A stretch of DNA of 64,000 bases. Source: Cubamyces lactineus (lineage: Eukaryota; Basidiomycota; Agaricomycetes; Polyporales; Polyporaceae). Under the pieces are notes generated by a model. It saw only the letters and a program-made list of their open reading frames with translations, was not told where the DNA came from and did not search any database. The stretch spans positions 806,001 to 870,000 of the forward strand of contig JACDTU010000002.1 of the NCBI GenBank assembly GCA_022376465.1, read 5' to 3'. A program made the position numbers and the translations under genes. Within the stretch, counting starts at the first letter, position 1. Each line of letters opens with the position of its first letter. Positions 46,211 through 58,322 of this stretch are shown here, piece by piece.

Positions 46211-47451
46211 ATGAGGGTGCTGTGGAATCCAAAGTACTACGCGCAGTGGCAGGGCGTGCTCCGACCGTGGACGTGGGGATGGCTGTACTGGACCGCGTTC
46301 GTCTCGGTCGCGCTGAACGTGTTTTGGGTCGCGTTCTCCATCGTGAAGAGGCCCCAGCCGACGGTGTTTGACCGTTATACGAAAATGTGAGTGTTCATTT
46401 TACTCCTACGTTCCGTTGCAGAGCGCGAATGCACACCATCGTTGCTACTGTCGAACTTGTATGGCTTCGCATGTGCTCTGCTACGTGGAGTCTACCTCAG
46501 AGAACAATCTGACACCGCACACCCATTGCCAGACACAACCTGCCGCTAGTAGACCAGCATGCCCTGTCCGACCCACATCCCGTAGACGGGCACGGCAACG
46601 TCATCGCAACGAGCTTCTTCACGGACGAGTTCGCAACGGCGATCGCAGCACTCGGCCACTCCCTCAACCGCGTCAACACGACCGCCCGCCGGCTCGCGCT
46701 CTACATCCCCGAGCAAGTCTCCCCGCGCGGCCTCTGCATCGCCGGCGCGTCCGGCTTCACGCCCTACGCCGTCGAGCGCATCTCGCCCCCGGACAACGGC
46801 GCGGGCATCTTCCCGCACTTCGTCGACCAGTTCACGAAGCTGCGCATCTGGGAGCTCGGCGACGCGGGCGCGCGCGGCGTCGTCTACCTCGACGCGGACA
46901 CGCTCGCCGTGCGCAACTTTGACGAGCTCTTCGCGCTCCCGTTTGGGGTCGCCGCCGCCCCGGACGTGTACACGAACAAGGCGTGGGGCGTGAGCGTCAA
47001 CGCGGGCGTGCTCTTCCTCCGCCCGAGCGCGGCGACGTTCCGCGCGCTGCGCGCCGCGATCGACACCGCGCCGTACTGGCGGCACGAGGCGGAGCAGGCG
47101 CTCCTGAACGCGTTCTTCGCGGGCGAGCTCGTGAAGCTGCCGTACGCGTACAACGCGAACCTTGCGATCAAGGCGTACAGCCGCGCGGTGTGGGAGGGCA
47201 TCAAGCGCGAGATCCGCGTCATACACTACACGATGGTCAAGCCGTTCACGCGCGACAACAAGGACTACGCGTGGGTGCCGATGGAGGAGCTCGAGGCGAA
47301 CGCGCGCAGGCGCAGCGCGGAGGAGGGCGGCATCTTCGTGGAGGAGATGGAGTATTGGGCGCAGACGTGGCGCGAGACGTATGCGCTGTACGGGGAGCGG
47401 CTCAGGTATTGCATGACGCTCTCGAACAAGCCTGGCCAGGAGGGCAATTGA
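46211..47451 (+). CDS. Glycosyltransferase family 8 (glycogenin/galactinol-synthase-like), membrane-anchored
   Basis: Two exons (46211-46386, 46533-47451) encode 364 aa. A hydrophobic segment at about residues 22-44 (WGWLYWTAFVSVALNVFWV) after a short N-terminus suggests a type II Golgi membrane protein. The catalytic domain begins NVIATSFFTDEFATAIAALG and contains the metal-binding DxD motif as YLDADT (Asp179-Asp181). Further GT8 signatures are VNAGVLFLRPS, the loop EAEQALLNAFF and the C-terminal IHYTMVKPF, the usual HxxG-like substrate region. Such enzymes transfer a hexose from a UDP-sugar; glycogenin proper lacks an N-terminal anchor, so a role in cell-wall or glycoprotein sugars is more likely. 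The 146-nt intron is long for this window. It is convergent with the F-box gene at 47740. Confidence 0.87.
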
Positions 47452-47739
47452 AGACCACGTATGGTTTTGCTGGAGATCAGTGTACTCTCAACCGCCGCCG
47501 CTATCACGCCTTTTACGACTTGGGATTAATGTCCGTAGCATATGTAACTTAATGGAACGATGAACACTACAAAAGCAGACAACACAGCGAGGAGCAGGCA
47601 GAGCAGCGAACGTTGGAGAGATCTATGTACAAGGCGTGTATGATATATCGAGATGTGGTATATATAGCGTCCATGGTATGTATCGATATATGCGTGATTC
47701 ATGCGTTGTGATGGAAAGCGTATAGATAGAAAATACGAA

Positions 47740-49439
47740 CTACGAAGCCGCCGCGGCGATCCGAGCGTCCTTCACCTGCTGCAAACACCTCAGCAGAGAC
47801 TCCCAGCCAAACACGTCCTGACACGGATGCCACGGGAACGTCGACCGCTGCGTGTCCACATTGGGGAACATCCGGTCGATGAACTGCGCCGCACAGCTCA
47901 CGTCCACGCCCACGCTCGCCGCCAGCCAGATCTCCTTCAGGCCGTGGCCCCGCCCAGGCGAGACCGGGCACGCCTGCAGGTCGCGCGCGCACGCACCCTT
48001 CAGGTCGACCGACGCGAGCCAGAGCGTGTGCAATGCGGGGCAGTGCGCAGCGAGCGTTGCAAGCGCGTCGATCGGGAGCGCGGCGGGCACGGGCTGGTAG
48101 AGCAGCTTGAGGACGCGGATCGCGGGCCATGCGCGTGCGAGCGCGAGTACGTCCCCTGGGGCGAGCGAGAGCCCGACGCCCGTGCGGGAGACGATTGCGA
48201 GCTCTTCGAGCTGTCGGAGGCGCAGGAGCGGTGCGAGCAGGACCATTGGTCGTGCGAGCGATGCGAGGTCGCCTGCCCATGACCCCGAGATGCGCACGAC
48301 CCGGAGCGTAGCGGGGAAGCGCGTGGCGAGCGTGTCGAGGCATGCGTGGAACGTCGTGCAGCGGTTCGGCGTCGGGAGGAACGCGTCGAAGGACGCGAGC
48401 TCAGACGAGGCGACGTGTGCGAGGAAGCGCGGAACGAGCGCGAGCGAGCTGTGCACGCATAGCGAACGTAGCCCACTGAACCCATTGTAATCGCCTTCTA
48501 GGTCATCTCCTTCAAGCGGCGGGTCGTCTGCTGTGAGCTTGATGCTAAGATCGCGAAGCCGCGGGAGCTCGGCCGCGGCGCGAAGAACCGGATCGTGATC
48601 CACGCCAAAGCCACGATGGGCGAGGTTGACGATATTGAACGAGCGCAGGCCTTTGAACGCCGTGCTCGCGCATGCGGCGGCGGATGCGGGCACCATCCCG
48701 TTCAGCGAGAGCGTCTCGAGCCCAGGCGCGATGGTACTCAGCACGCCGATGAAGCGGCCAAAGACCATGTCGCGGTCAGGGCGCGGGCCTGGGTCGACGT
48801 CGGGCAGGATTGCGCCCTCCCTCATGTGGAAGTCGATCTGGGATATATGGAAATCTCGGAGGGCTGGAGAGACGAGGGAGCAGACGTCGAACACATCGGA
48901 CGCGGTGCTTTGGACCCAGAAGAGGTAGGTGAGGTTAGGCAGGAGCGGCTGCTTGCCGGAATGCATGTAGAGCTCGGCGAGCAGGTAGGCTTGGAGGTTG
49001 CGCCTGATCTTGCTGATGCCAGCGTTGTGGACGAGCCGGCGGACTCGTCGGGCATAGTAGTGGAAGCGTACACATGCGGCGTGCGGCATGGGGATCGTTT
49101 GTAGCTGATGTTGGGTAGCGAATGGTTCGGGATTAGGTCAATACGAAGCAACGCTATGATTATTTCACACACGTTTGGGTCTTCATCACTGGCGGCTTCG
49201 GTCTTGGCTGGCAGAGATGGGGAGAAGACGTCGAGGAGAACCCAGAGAGAGTTGAGCTCCCGCCATAGCGCATCCAGGGCTGGTCCATGGAGAGCTCTAC
49301 TGGATCGTGCACACCGTGCTAGGGCAGCAAGGCTAGCACGCTCGTCGGGCGAGTAGGCCAGAGGGATTGTAGGCGGGGCAAGGTGGCTGAAGATCTCGCG
49401 GAGGATGTCCTCGTTCCAGAGCTGGCGGGAGGTCGTCAT
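47740..49439 (-). CDS. F-box/LRR-type protein (paralogue of the gene at 18.2 kb)
   Basis: Two exons (49439-49173, 49104-47740) encode 543 aa. The start RQLWNEDILREIFSHL and then ALARCARSSRALHGPALDAL matches the F-box-like module of the gene at 18240. The second exon opens with LQTIPMPHAACVRFHYYARRVRRL, the counterpart of FQYYARRVRRL there, and the phase-0 intron is in the same place. Leucine-rich repeats follow (LVSPALRDFHISQID, LPRLRDLSIKLTADD, CPALHTLWLASVDLKG). The acceptor at 49105 keeps frame; the ORF otherwise appears to start at an internal Met. It is a presumed SCF substrate adaptor with unknown target. It is divergent from the TFIIIC gene. Confidence 0.82.
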
Positions 49440-49971
49440 GGGCGTCGAGCAGCTGGGTGTATGCGTCGGAGGTGGTGGATGGTGGAAGAGAAGGGCATGT
49501 CGAGATGAGAGGGAAGGGAGACGCCATATATGAAACTCATGTGGATGGTCGCTTGCGAGGAGCAGCTGGGCCGGACGGCGGATGTGATATCGAGGCACTG
49601 GGCTGCTGCTCTCTGATCTCTTCGTCAGTTTCGTCGGTGGCTGAGAGGAACGCCCGCTACCCGATCACGAATAAGCGCCCGCCATCCGCCACTAGCGCGT
49701 CTGCACGCGATGCTCTTCGCGCATACTTGCACTAACATTCATACTCGTGAGACCAAGCCTTCTCTGGAGTGTGCAAATCATCAAGTCAAACAACTGTAAG
49801 AGCTCTGTGTCGTCTGGTGCGCGTGCACACAGCGCAGAATCCTCGCATACATACTACTGTTTAGCTCTCGCGTGTCACGACCGTCCAACAACACGCATCG
49901 CCCACATCGTGAGTACAAACCGACGGATAAAAGCTATAGCTCATGCCATGCATGTCCACTAGCATCGTAAC
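49440..49971. promoter_or_regulatory. Divergent promoter region, F-box gene and TFIIIC gene
   Basis: These 532 bp lie between two head-to-head genes. I see no distinctive element. Confidence 0.5.
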
Positions 49972-52900
49972 ATGACGCGCCAACTCCGCACAAGAGCCTC
50001 CCGGCCCAACTACGCCGCCCTCATGGGCATGCCCGAGGACGAAAACGGCGCGGGGCCCTCCCAAGCTCCCCACGAAAACGACAACGACGACGACAGCGGC
50101 AGCGACTTTGCGCCCGACGCAGCCGCCGACCCCGCAGAAGAGGACGTCGAGATGGACCTCGACGACGACCCGCCCTCGCCCGCCGCGGCCAAGAAACGCA
50201 AACACGGCTCGCGCTCCGGCGCGTCCACGCGCGAGAACTCCGTCCTAGACTACGGCTCGGCGAGCGTCGTGTCTAGCAGGGCGAAGAAAGTGACGTCTGC
50301 CGCCGGTGCGAAGACGACTCCGCGCCGCGCCGTCACCGCCATCCCGGGGCTCGCGATGTCCACGAGTAAGCCGGCGCACGCGGCGCCGAACCTGCATCAC
50401 CGGCACCGGTCGGTAGGTGTATACAAGAAAGAGGGCAAGGTCGAGCGGCTTGCGGGCCCTCCTGCGCTGTTTGAGCCTGAGGCGACGGTGTTGACGAACG
50501 CGTGGGCCGCGAGTGAGGTGGTCAGCACGCGGGTGAACAAGTCGTGGGGGTATAATGTCGGGCCTGGCCCGTTGTGGGAGCTTGTCGAGGATAGGGGGTG
50601 GTTCAAGGAGACGGGGTCTACGAACAGGACGTCTGAGAGGGAACTTAGGCCGCGCGTACATGGAGGCGTCGCGCTGAGGCCATACGAAATCCTCAGTCCC
50701 TCGTAAGATCTCTAGTCTCTATCTTTAACAGCGACCGCTGATACTTTCGCAGGGATGCGACTCCCTACCTGCCGAGCGACATCGGAACGACAGAAGAAGG
50801 TGCACTCAAGCCGCCGCCCGCCGTAGCGTGCTCGTTTGGGCCGTACGGGAAACAATCCCGTCGAGAAATGCACATGTTCCAAGCTCTCAAGATGTGTGAG
50901 CGTCTTTCACTTGTAACTCCTATGAGCACTCTAAAACTCAAACGTCTTCTCTTAGCCGAGTTCTTCCCGAACAGCAAAGCCCACGTATTCAACGCCGGAG
51001 CTCCCGTCTGGGGCCTCGACTGGTGTCCCATCTACCCAGACGACAGACTCCGTACGTTCCCATCCATCTATCCACATTCAACAACAACATTCACTCAAAT
51101 ATTCACTCACCTGACCGCCTCTCCGGTACTGGCAACGCTGGACGTCGTGAAAAAGACCATCAATACGCCCAGTACCTCGCCGTCTCACCGTTCCCCTCCA
51201 AGTCCCACTCGCCCATGATCGGCACACGCGTGCGCCGCCCCAGCCCCGCGTGCATCCAGATCTGGAGCCTGAAGCCGTCTGACCGCTCGGGGGATCGCAT
51301 GCACGTCGATAATGATGGCGATGGTAACGATTTTGCTGGGGATGTGGCTGGGGAGATGCGGTGCGAGATGGTGCTCTGCATCGACAGCGGCCCGGCGTTC
51401 GAGCTCAAGTGGTGCCCGTTACCGTCGAATGATGCGTGTGGGGAGGCACGTCTCTATTGCCTTCACCTCAAGAGGATATATTCGTGCTGACATGAATTAT
51501 ATATGTTCGTAGGATGCGGCTCCAGGACAAGGCCCAGCAAAGAAACTTGGCATCCTCGGCGGGACGTTCGAGGACGGATCACTGACGTTCTACGCCGTGC
51601 CCGATCCCTCCACTATCACCGCCGCCGCCGTCGAGCGTCCCGCCGACCAGCCGCTGCTCGGTACGTCACTATGTCCATTGTAGACCCTCGCTTCCCTGAC
51701 CTGGGGTGTAGTCAAATTGACGGAGCCGCTGCTGCGCATCGAGCTGGAAGAGACGGCGTGCTGGGCGTTTGACTGGGCGAACAGCGAGGTCGTCGCGGTT
51801 GGGTGTACTAACGGTGCGTGTCCGTGTTCCGTGGTTTCTGTTTCTGGTTTGACGATGGGGCGTGCATTAGGCTCGATCGCGGTGTATAACGTGGGGAAGG
51901 CCTTCCGAGGAGAGTCACCCAGCCAAAGTCAGTGCACAAACCTCAGAGTGCACACGCAACATTCGCTAATGATGCTTGGATGCAGCGCTGCTGCCTACGC
52001 ACTACTTCACCGCGCACCAGTCGGCGATCCGGAGCCTCGCGTGGGTCCGCGCGCCCGTCGTGTCCGCCTCGGGCGAAATCACCGCAGACGACCCGACCGT
52101 CATCGCGAGCGGGGGATACGACGGGGTGGAATGTCTGACGGACATCCGTGACATGTGCGGGAACGTCATCAACCGGACGCGGGGTGAGTGTGCATCCTCT
52201 GCGCCGCACATCGCTACCATCACGAGCTGAGGATGCGCGTGCGTGGATTAGATGTGGTGACTGCGATGGAGTTTTCGGCGTACACTGGGAGCGCGGTCAC
52301 GATCGACCACGAGAACATGGTCAAGGCGTACTCGGTGTCGCCGAGCATGCTTGGAAGAGGACATACGATTATCGAGCCGAACGGGCCTATCTGGGCAAGT
52401 CTACCTGTGTCCCGAGCGCAAGAAACGAGAGCTGATATGACGTGTCGTGAAGAGCATCGCAGCGTCGGACTACCACCCTCAATTAGCCATTGGAGTCACC
52501 GACGGCTCGTGTCTGACCACGAATACGATGAGGACTACTCGGAGAGGTGGACTGGTGGTATGTTATAATGCTCCCTCGACATCTTCCAACCATAACTCTC
52601 TGGCATTTGGCAGCCTTTCCTGGAACACAAGATATACCAGTTGGACTACAGCCGAGCGACGGGAGAATACAGAATGCTCGAGAATTTCCTCCCCAAGGTC
52701 ACTGAGGATAATTACTTCCCCATGACTATCCTCTCATCAGTCTCTTGCAGGAGACCCAAAATCGCCCCGTAGCAACGCGCCAGAACAAGACGCTCCCCGT
52801 CGGCACTGGAGCCTGGCCCCCAGAAGTGGGGGTCCACCGAGTAGTATGGAACGACGGCAACGGGCTCGGGCGCACGCCCTTGCTAGCATCCGCCACTGCG

Positions 52901-53029
52901 TCGGGCCTGTGCCGGGTGGACTGGCTGATGGGAAGATGGGTCCGAGATCAGCTGCCGTACATGGGGATCGAGGGGATGCGGGGCGAGAAGGAGGGCACGT
53001 TCGCGGAGGACGACGAGGACTCGGATTAG
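49972..53029 (+). CDS. TFIIIC WD-repeat subunit (Tfc6/Sfc6/GTF3C2-like)
   Basis: Twelve exons (49972-50702, 50753-50895, 50956-51051, 51156-51445, 51513-51660, 51712-51813, 51871-51927, 51986-52183, 52252-52394, 52453-52557, 52614-52697, 52751-53029) encode 791 aa. TFIIIC binds the internal promoters of tRNA genes. The N-terminus is acidic, then basic (AAAKKRKHGSRSG), followed by SWGYNVGPGPLWELVEDRGW, typical of fungal TFIIIC subunits of this group. WD-like blades follow (APVWGLDWCPIYPDD, KLGILGGTFEDGSL, ETACWAFDWANSEVVAVG, AIRSLAWVRAPVV, VIASGGYDG). The end is acidic (EDDEDSD). Two introns use GC donors: GAG/GCACGT at 51446 and TGG/GCAAGT at 52395. Both are the only choice that keeps frame. 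The orthology is inferred from domain layout. Confidence 0.75.
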
Positions 53030-53755
53030 TGGCGTTTCGGTAACGTCTGGGAAGTTGTGCATCAGCGTGTATGGTAGAATGCGTCTTGAGAGTGTAAGAC
53101 TGGGCCACGTGAGGAAGAGAGCAGCGACGGCGCTTGTAAACTGAATCTGGCGTGCGAAGGTGTCGCATGCTTGCGAGGTGTGGCGGACCTCCCTGTTAAG
53201 CTGGCTGCACCTCCCTCTTGTCCGTACCCAACACGATGTGCTCGCTACGTGCAGTGCAAGATCCCCTCAAAGTACCTCTGACGGCGATCCATCGCGTTCG
53301 CAGAGTACGATGCACGCTCGGCCTTATGCGGGGACGACCCACGACACCTTCCCGATTTGGACATGAAGGATGAGAGGAAGGGCGCAAGCTCCGGCCAGTG
53401 CGAGTCAGCAACAGTCCTTTCGTCCGCGCGCCCCCATAAAAGTCCAGGCTGATCACTTTCACCACCACGCCGGAGGCAGTCCAGTCCATTGGCTTCAGCC
53501 TCCGGTCGCTGCCACCGAGCGCACGACCGCAGTGTTTTCTACAAACCACGACGACCACGACGAGATCAGAGGTGAGCAGGTCTGCCTCCTAGCCGTATCG
53601 TCGAACGTACAAGCGCATCAAACGGCTTTCCAACTCGAGAAGCGCCCATATTGATCGACGAAAACATCGCGAGTCTCGTCGTAGAACGAACTCGCGATCT
53701 CCCATGTCTCCCATACGACCAGACTGCATGCTCAACTCCTTTGTGTAGGACAGAC
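53030..53755. other. Intergenic before TYR1
   Basis: No gene is seen. A reversed TGACTC core (GAGTCA, 53402-53407) lies about 350 bp upstream of the TYR1 ATG. One such six-base match over this length could be chance. Confidence 0.5.
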
Positions 53756-55446
53756 ATGGCCATCAGACCAGACATCACCCCGGATGCTCCAGAGGCGGAG
53801 CAGCCCGCGATTGGCCTCATCGGTATGGGCGCAATGGGCGGTATGTATGCGCGCCTCCTCTCCAAAGCCGGCTGGAAGAAGTAAGCAAACTGCTCTTTTT
53901 GGCCGCGCGGCGCGACCGATTTTGACCGTGCGTAGGATCTATATATGCGATTTGCCTGAAAAGTTCGAAGCCCTCAAGGCCAAGTATGAAGGTCCTAACC
54001 ATCTTCGATTCCGCTGGGTTTCGGGTACTGATCCGTAGGGGCAGGTCTGCCGGGCATTCATGTGTTGGAGAACGGGCACCTCGTCTCCCGCGTCTCCGAT
54101 TTCATCATGTACGCCGTCGAAGCGGAGTACATCGACCGCGTTGTCGCCCAATACGGACCGTGTAAGTTTCACAGAGGACATCCAGCCCAATCGCACGGCT
54201 AAGCGCATGGAACTAGCTACGAAAGTTGGTGCTATTGTCTCCGGGCAGACCTCCGTCAAGGCACCGGAGAAGGCAGCGTTCGAGAAGTATCTTCCGCAGG
54301 ACGTCGAGATCGTCTCGTGTCACTCCTTGCATGGGCCCACTGTCTCGCCTGTAGGGCAACCTCTGGTATGTTCAAATCCTTCACATAGTAGGATGCATCT
54401 TCTCACTGGGTGCTGTAGGTACTGATCAAGCACCGTGCGACGGACGACTCGCTCAAAGTAGTCGAGCAGATTCTCAAGCCCTTCGGTTCGCGCTATGTCT
54501 ACCTTTCCTACGAAGACCACGACATCGTCACTGCGAACACCCAAGCAGTCACCCACGCCGCCTTCCTCAGGTATGCCTTACTCTAGCATCCTCTCTTGCC
54601 ATTTTCTGAAGCGCATCTTCCGCCAGCATGGGCACCGCCTGGCACAGCTCGCTCTCCTACCCCTGGGAGCACGGGCTCTACGTCGGCGGCATCGAGACCG
54701 TCAAGGTGAACATCATGCTCCGCATCTACTCCAACAAGTGGCACGTCTACGCCGGGCTCGCGATCCTCAACCCCTCCGCGCGCGTCCAGATCGACCAGTT
54801 CGCGCGCAGCACGTCCGAGATCTTCAAGCTCATGCTCGCGGGCGACGCCGCGGGCCTCCGCGCGCGCATCTACGACGCGCGCCGGATTGTCTTTGGGGAT
54901 GTGAACGGCAGCAACGGTAGCGGTAGCGGTAGCAGCGCCCTCGGCCAGGCGCGCCCCCCGATCCTCCTCTCCGAAGACCTCCTCGACCGCTTCAGCCTCG
55001 GGAAAAAACCATCCGACGCAGCGTCGCCCACCTCACGCCAAGGCGCGCCCCCGAACTCGCACCTCTCGCTGCTCGCGATGGTCGACTGCTGGGCGCGGCT
55101 CGGCATCAAGCCGTTCGAGCACCTCGACCTCGCCGCGACGCCGATCTTCCGGCTCTGGATCGGGGTCGCGGAGTACCTCTTCCGCGCGGAGGCGCGCCTC
55201 GACGCCGCGCTGCACGCGGCGCTGTGCGAGACGGCGCACCGCTCGGACGACCTCGAGTTCGTCGTCGCCGCGCGTGGGTGGAGCCAGTGCATCTCGTTTG
55301 GCAGCTTCGAGCTGTACAAGGAGCGCTTCCTGCAGACGTCGTCGTTTTTTGAGTCGCGCTTCGAGGAGGCGACCAAGGTGGGGTCGGCGATGATTCAGGC
55401 GCTTATGGACAGTTCGCCTCCGCCGAACAACAATCCTGCTCCATAA
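53756..55446 (+). CDS. TYR1: Prephenate dehydrogenase
   Basis: Six exons (53756-53880, 53936-53991, 54039-54161, 54217-54365, 54419-54570, 54627-55446) encode 474 aa, close to yeast Tyr1. It converts prephenate to 4-hydroxyphenylpyruvate, the tyrosine branch of aromatic amino-acid synthesis. The Rossmann dinucleotide motif GMGAMG is at residues 23-28. Further family landmarks are NGHLVSRVSDFIMYAVEAE, KVGAIVSGQTSVKAPE, YLPQDVEIVSCHSLHGP and TQAVTHAAFLSMGTAWH. The second intron uses a weak GTCCTA donor, and no better site keeps frame. The C-terminal half, one 820-nt exon, contains a Gly/Ser spacer (about 54907-54935) not expected in yeast and ends in a Pro/Asn tail. It is convergent with ILV2. 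Confidence 0.95.
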
Positions 55447-55897
55447 GAGGGATGAGAGGAGAGGGGAAGCGGTATCTAGTAGCACAGAACGTTGTAACTT
55501 GCGCGTATGTATGTTATTCTCAAACGGATGACGGGCTGAACTTGTGGCAGTATTGGTACCATTCAACCGACGGCACTCGTGCGCAAAGCAGTTTTCCTCC
55601 AGACCCAAAATGAATACTAGATACACGGGTGTCCCGCGCAGAGGGGACTTTTGTTTCTTTCCCGATCCAAATAACGACAGATACATGCGAGGGCGAGTCG
55701 CGGGTAACGGAGAGGAGCAGAGCCAATGTTTATCGCGGGACCTATGCTAAAGCGTGGAGACGTGTGCGGTAAATGATGCGAGGGCGTGCCGAGGCGACGC
55801 CCTCGAGATAAGTATGAGATCCAGCGTGAATCGACGGGGCCGCTTGGTCGTATACGAGGAGACCCGGGTCATGCCATCAGGGAAGTCGTGATGAGGC
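55447..55897. other. Convergent 3' region, TYR1 and ILV2
   Basis: This tail-to-tail interval should hold both 3' untranslated regions. No ORF has coding character. Confidence 0.55.
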
Positions 55898-58212
55898 TCA
55901 CGCCTTTTTGTTGTGCGACGCAGCGTACGCCTCACGGAAGGAGGGGTGCAGGATCTGCTCGTGGAGAGCCTTGCCAGCAGGTACCTGTAGACAGGTTTAA
56001 GTCAGTGAACCCGTCCAACAAGACAGAACGTGGTCTGCTTACCATAGGGAAGACGTGCTCGTTGGTCTCGACCAGACACTCCATAAGCACCGGCTTCGAG
56101 TCATCGTACTCGAGGAACTCCTTCATCTTTGCAGGGAGGTCTTCAGCGCGCTCGCAGCGGATAGCGTGGATACGCATCGCCTTCGCGAGCGCGATGAAAT
56201 CGGGGTTCACCATGCGGGTGTGGGCGTACCGCGCATCGTAGAACAAGTCTATACAATCACGTCAGTTTTGCCGTAATGTATGGCAATGGCTGAAAACTCA
56301 CCTTGCCACTGGAGAACCATACCCTGGAACTCGTTGTTGAGGACCATGACCTTCACGCCGATGCCATACTGCGATGCGGTCTGCAGTTCCATGGCAGTCA
56401 TGCTGAACGAGGCGTCGCCGTCGATGTCGACCACGGTCTTGTTGGGAGCGCCAACCTTCGCGCCGATGGCGGAAGGAAGACCAAAGCCCATGGTCTGGAA
56501 GCATCGTCAGCAATCATCACTCGTTTGATTCCTTTGAATACTTACGCCAAGTCCACCTGACGTGACCATGGAGCGGGGGTGCCGCCAGCGGAAGTGTTGC
56601 GCGGCCCACATCTGGTGCTGGCCTACACCAGTCGTGATAATGACATCCTCCTTTCGGTGCGCGGTCTGCCTGTCGAGCTCCTCGATGACCTCCTGCGGCT
56701 TCATGGGCTGACCTGATTTGCTCTTCTCGTACGTGAACGGGAACTTCGCCTTCCATTGCCGGATATCGTCAAACCACTCCTTGCGGGGCGACGGGCGGAT
56801 GAGAGGCGCGAGAGCGGCCATGTTCGCGACAACATCGCCAAGGACGGGGATGGACGCCTCGACGACCTTGTTGATGTTCTTCGGCTGAATCTCAAAGTGA
56901 ATGATTCCGCCACGGCCCTGTAGGGCCGCCGCACGCGCGGCGGGCGCGAACAGGTCGACCTTGCCGGTGACACGGTCGTCGAAACGCGCACCAAGAGCGA
57001 TGATCACGTCCGCCTGCTGCATGGCGAGGTTCGCGTACGCGGAGCCGTGCATGCCGAGCATGTGCAGACTCTTCTCGTCGGTCTCGTCGTAGGCGCCGAG
57101 ACCCTGCAGAGTTGTTGTGACGGGGATATTGCCCTGGTCCGCAATCTGCTTGAGGAGCTGTGGTCCAAAAGGGGAAGAAAGCACGCCGTTTCCGGCGTAG
57201 ATGATCGGCCGCTGCGCCTGGTTGATGAGGTCCGCAGCCTGCTTGATCAGTGCAGTATCAATCGGCTGGTCGCTCGGCTGCAGCGGGTTCGAAGGAAGGC
57301 CAAGAGGCGTTCCAGGAGTCGTCGCCTTGTATGGAAGGGGAGTCTTCAAGATGCCAGCGGTGATGTCTTTCGGGAGGTCAACGAGAACGGGGCCGGGTCG
57401 TCCAGACGTAGCGATCTTGAACGCCTCGTTGATACGACGAGGAAGCTCTGCGACGTCCTTGACCATCACGTTCCACTTCGTGCAGGCTCTTGAGATGCCA
57501 ACGACGTCGGCCTCCTGGAATGCATCTGAACCAATGGCCGACGTCGCGACCTGACCAGAAAAGACAACCAGCGGAACACCGTCGCTGAGGGCGTCTTGCA
57601 TCGGCGTAATGACATTCGTTGCACCGGGACCGGAGGTAACGAGAACCACGCCGGGCTTGCCGGTGACACGAGCGTACCCCTCGGCCATATGACCCGCGCC
57701 TTGCTCATGTCTTGGGAGCACGAACTCGAATTGGGGGGAGTTGTAGATGGCGTCGAAAACGGGGAGGATAGCACCTCCGGGGTATCCGAAAATGTGCTTG
57801 ACACCGTGACGGACCATCATCTCGTGGAAGATCTGGCCACCCGACATGCCAATAAACGAGTGATCAAGAGGGCCATCCGGGTGAGGCCCGAGAGAATTAG
57901 GGGGGTAAGGAACGTTGTTCTTCGTGGGCTGCTGCTGGTATCCCGGAGCTGGTGACGGCCGCCTGAAGGCTTGCTGTCAGTACATGCATTATACAGAGTT
58001 GTTATGGATATTACATACACGGAAGAAGAGGGAGTAGCCTCGCGAGGCGAAGATCTACTGATATTCCTGGCATGTTCCCTGACTCTTGACTTGGCCTCGA
58101 GCATGGACGGGCTCGCGCTTGCCACCGTCGAGCGAGCACGGACGAACTGCGTGGAGACGGACGCCTTGGAGGCGGCGGGTACGCGCATTGTTCTTGACGC
58201 TGAGATGGACAT
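55898..58212 (-). CDS. ILV2: Acetolactate synthase catalytic subunit
   Basis: Five exons (58212-58019, 57962-56546, 56494-56302, 56248-56043, 55984-55898) encode 698 aa. This mitochondrial ThDP/FAD enzyme makes 2-acetolactate or 2-aceto-2-hydroxybutyrate, the first common step to Val, Leu and Ile. The first about 65 residues are Ser/Arg/Ala-rich with few acids, as in a mitochondrial transit peptide. The enzyme begins GGQIFHEMMVRHGVKHIFG. The ThDP-activating Glu lies in LPRHEQGAGHMAEGYAR, and the ThDP/Mg motif is GDASFSM followed by VLNNEFQGM. The herbicide-site Trp (VLQWQ) is present. The end is HPSFREAYAASHNKKA. The ATG at 58212 is the first in frame after an upstream stop. A TGACTC motif and a TATA-like box lie about 80-110 bp upstream. 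Confidence 0.97.
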
Positions 58213-58294
58213 GCTGTCGACGGCGGCGGCAGCGATGGCGACAAGGAGAAGCAGGGGAGGATGGAGTCAAGGAAAACTGGAGGAGAGACTGAGT

Positions 58295-58308
58295 CTATAA
58301 GTTATAAG
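58295..58308 (-). promoter_or_regulatory. TATA-like element of ILV2
   Basis: On the minus strand this reads CTTATAACTTATAG, about 83-96 bp upstream of the ILV2 ATG. Confidence 0.4.
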
Positions 58309-58315
58309 CAGCGCT

Positions 58316-58322
58316 CGAGTCA
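58316..58322 (-). promoter_or_regulatory. Gcn4/CPC1-type site TGACTCG upstream of ILV2
   Basis: It reads TGACTCG toward ILV2, 104-110 bp before the ATG and just upstream of the TATA-like box. The order and spacing resemble the LEU4 promoter. A second TGACTC core (58264-58269, minus strand) lies nearer the start. Confidence 0.5.
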
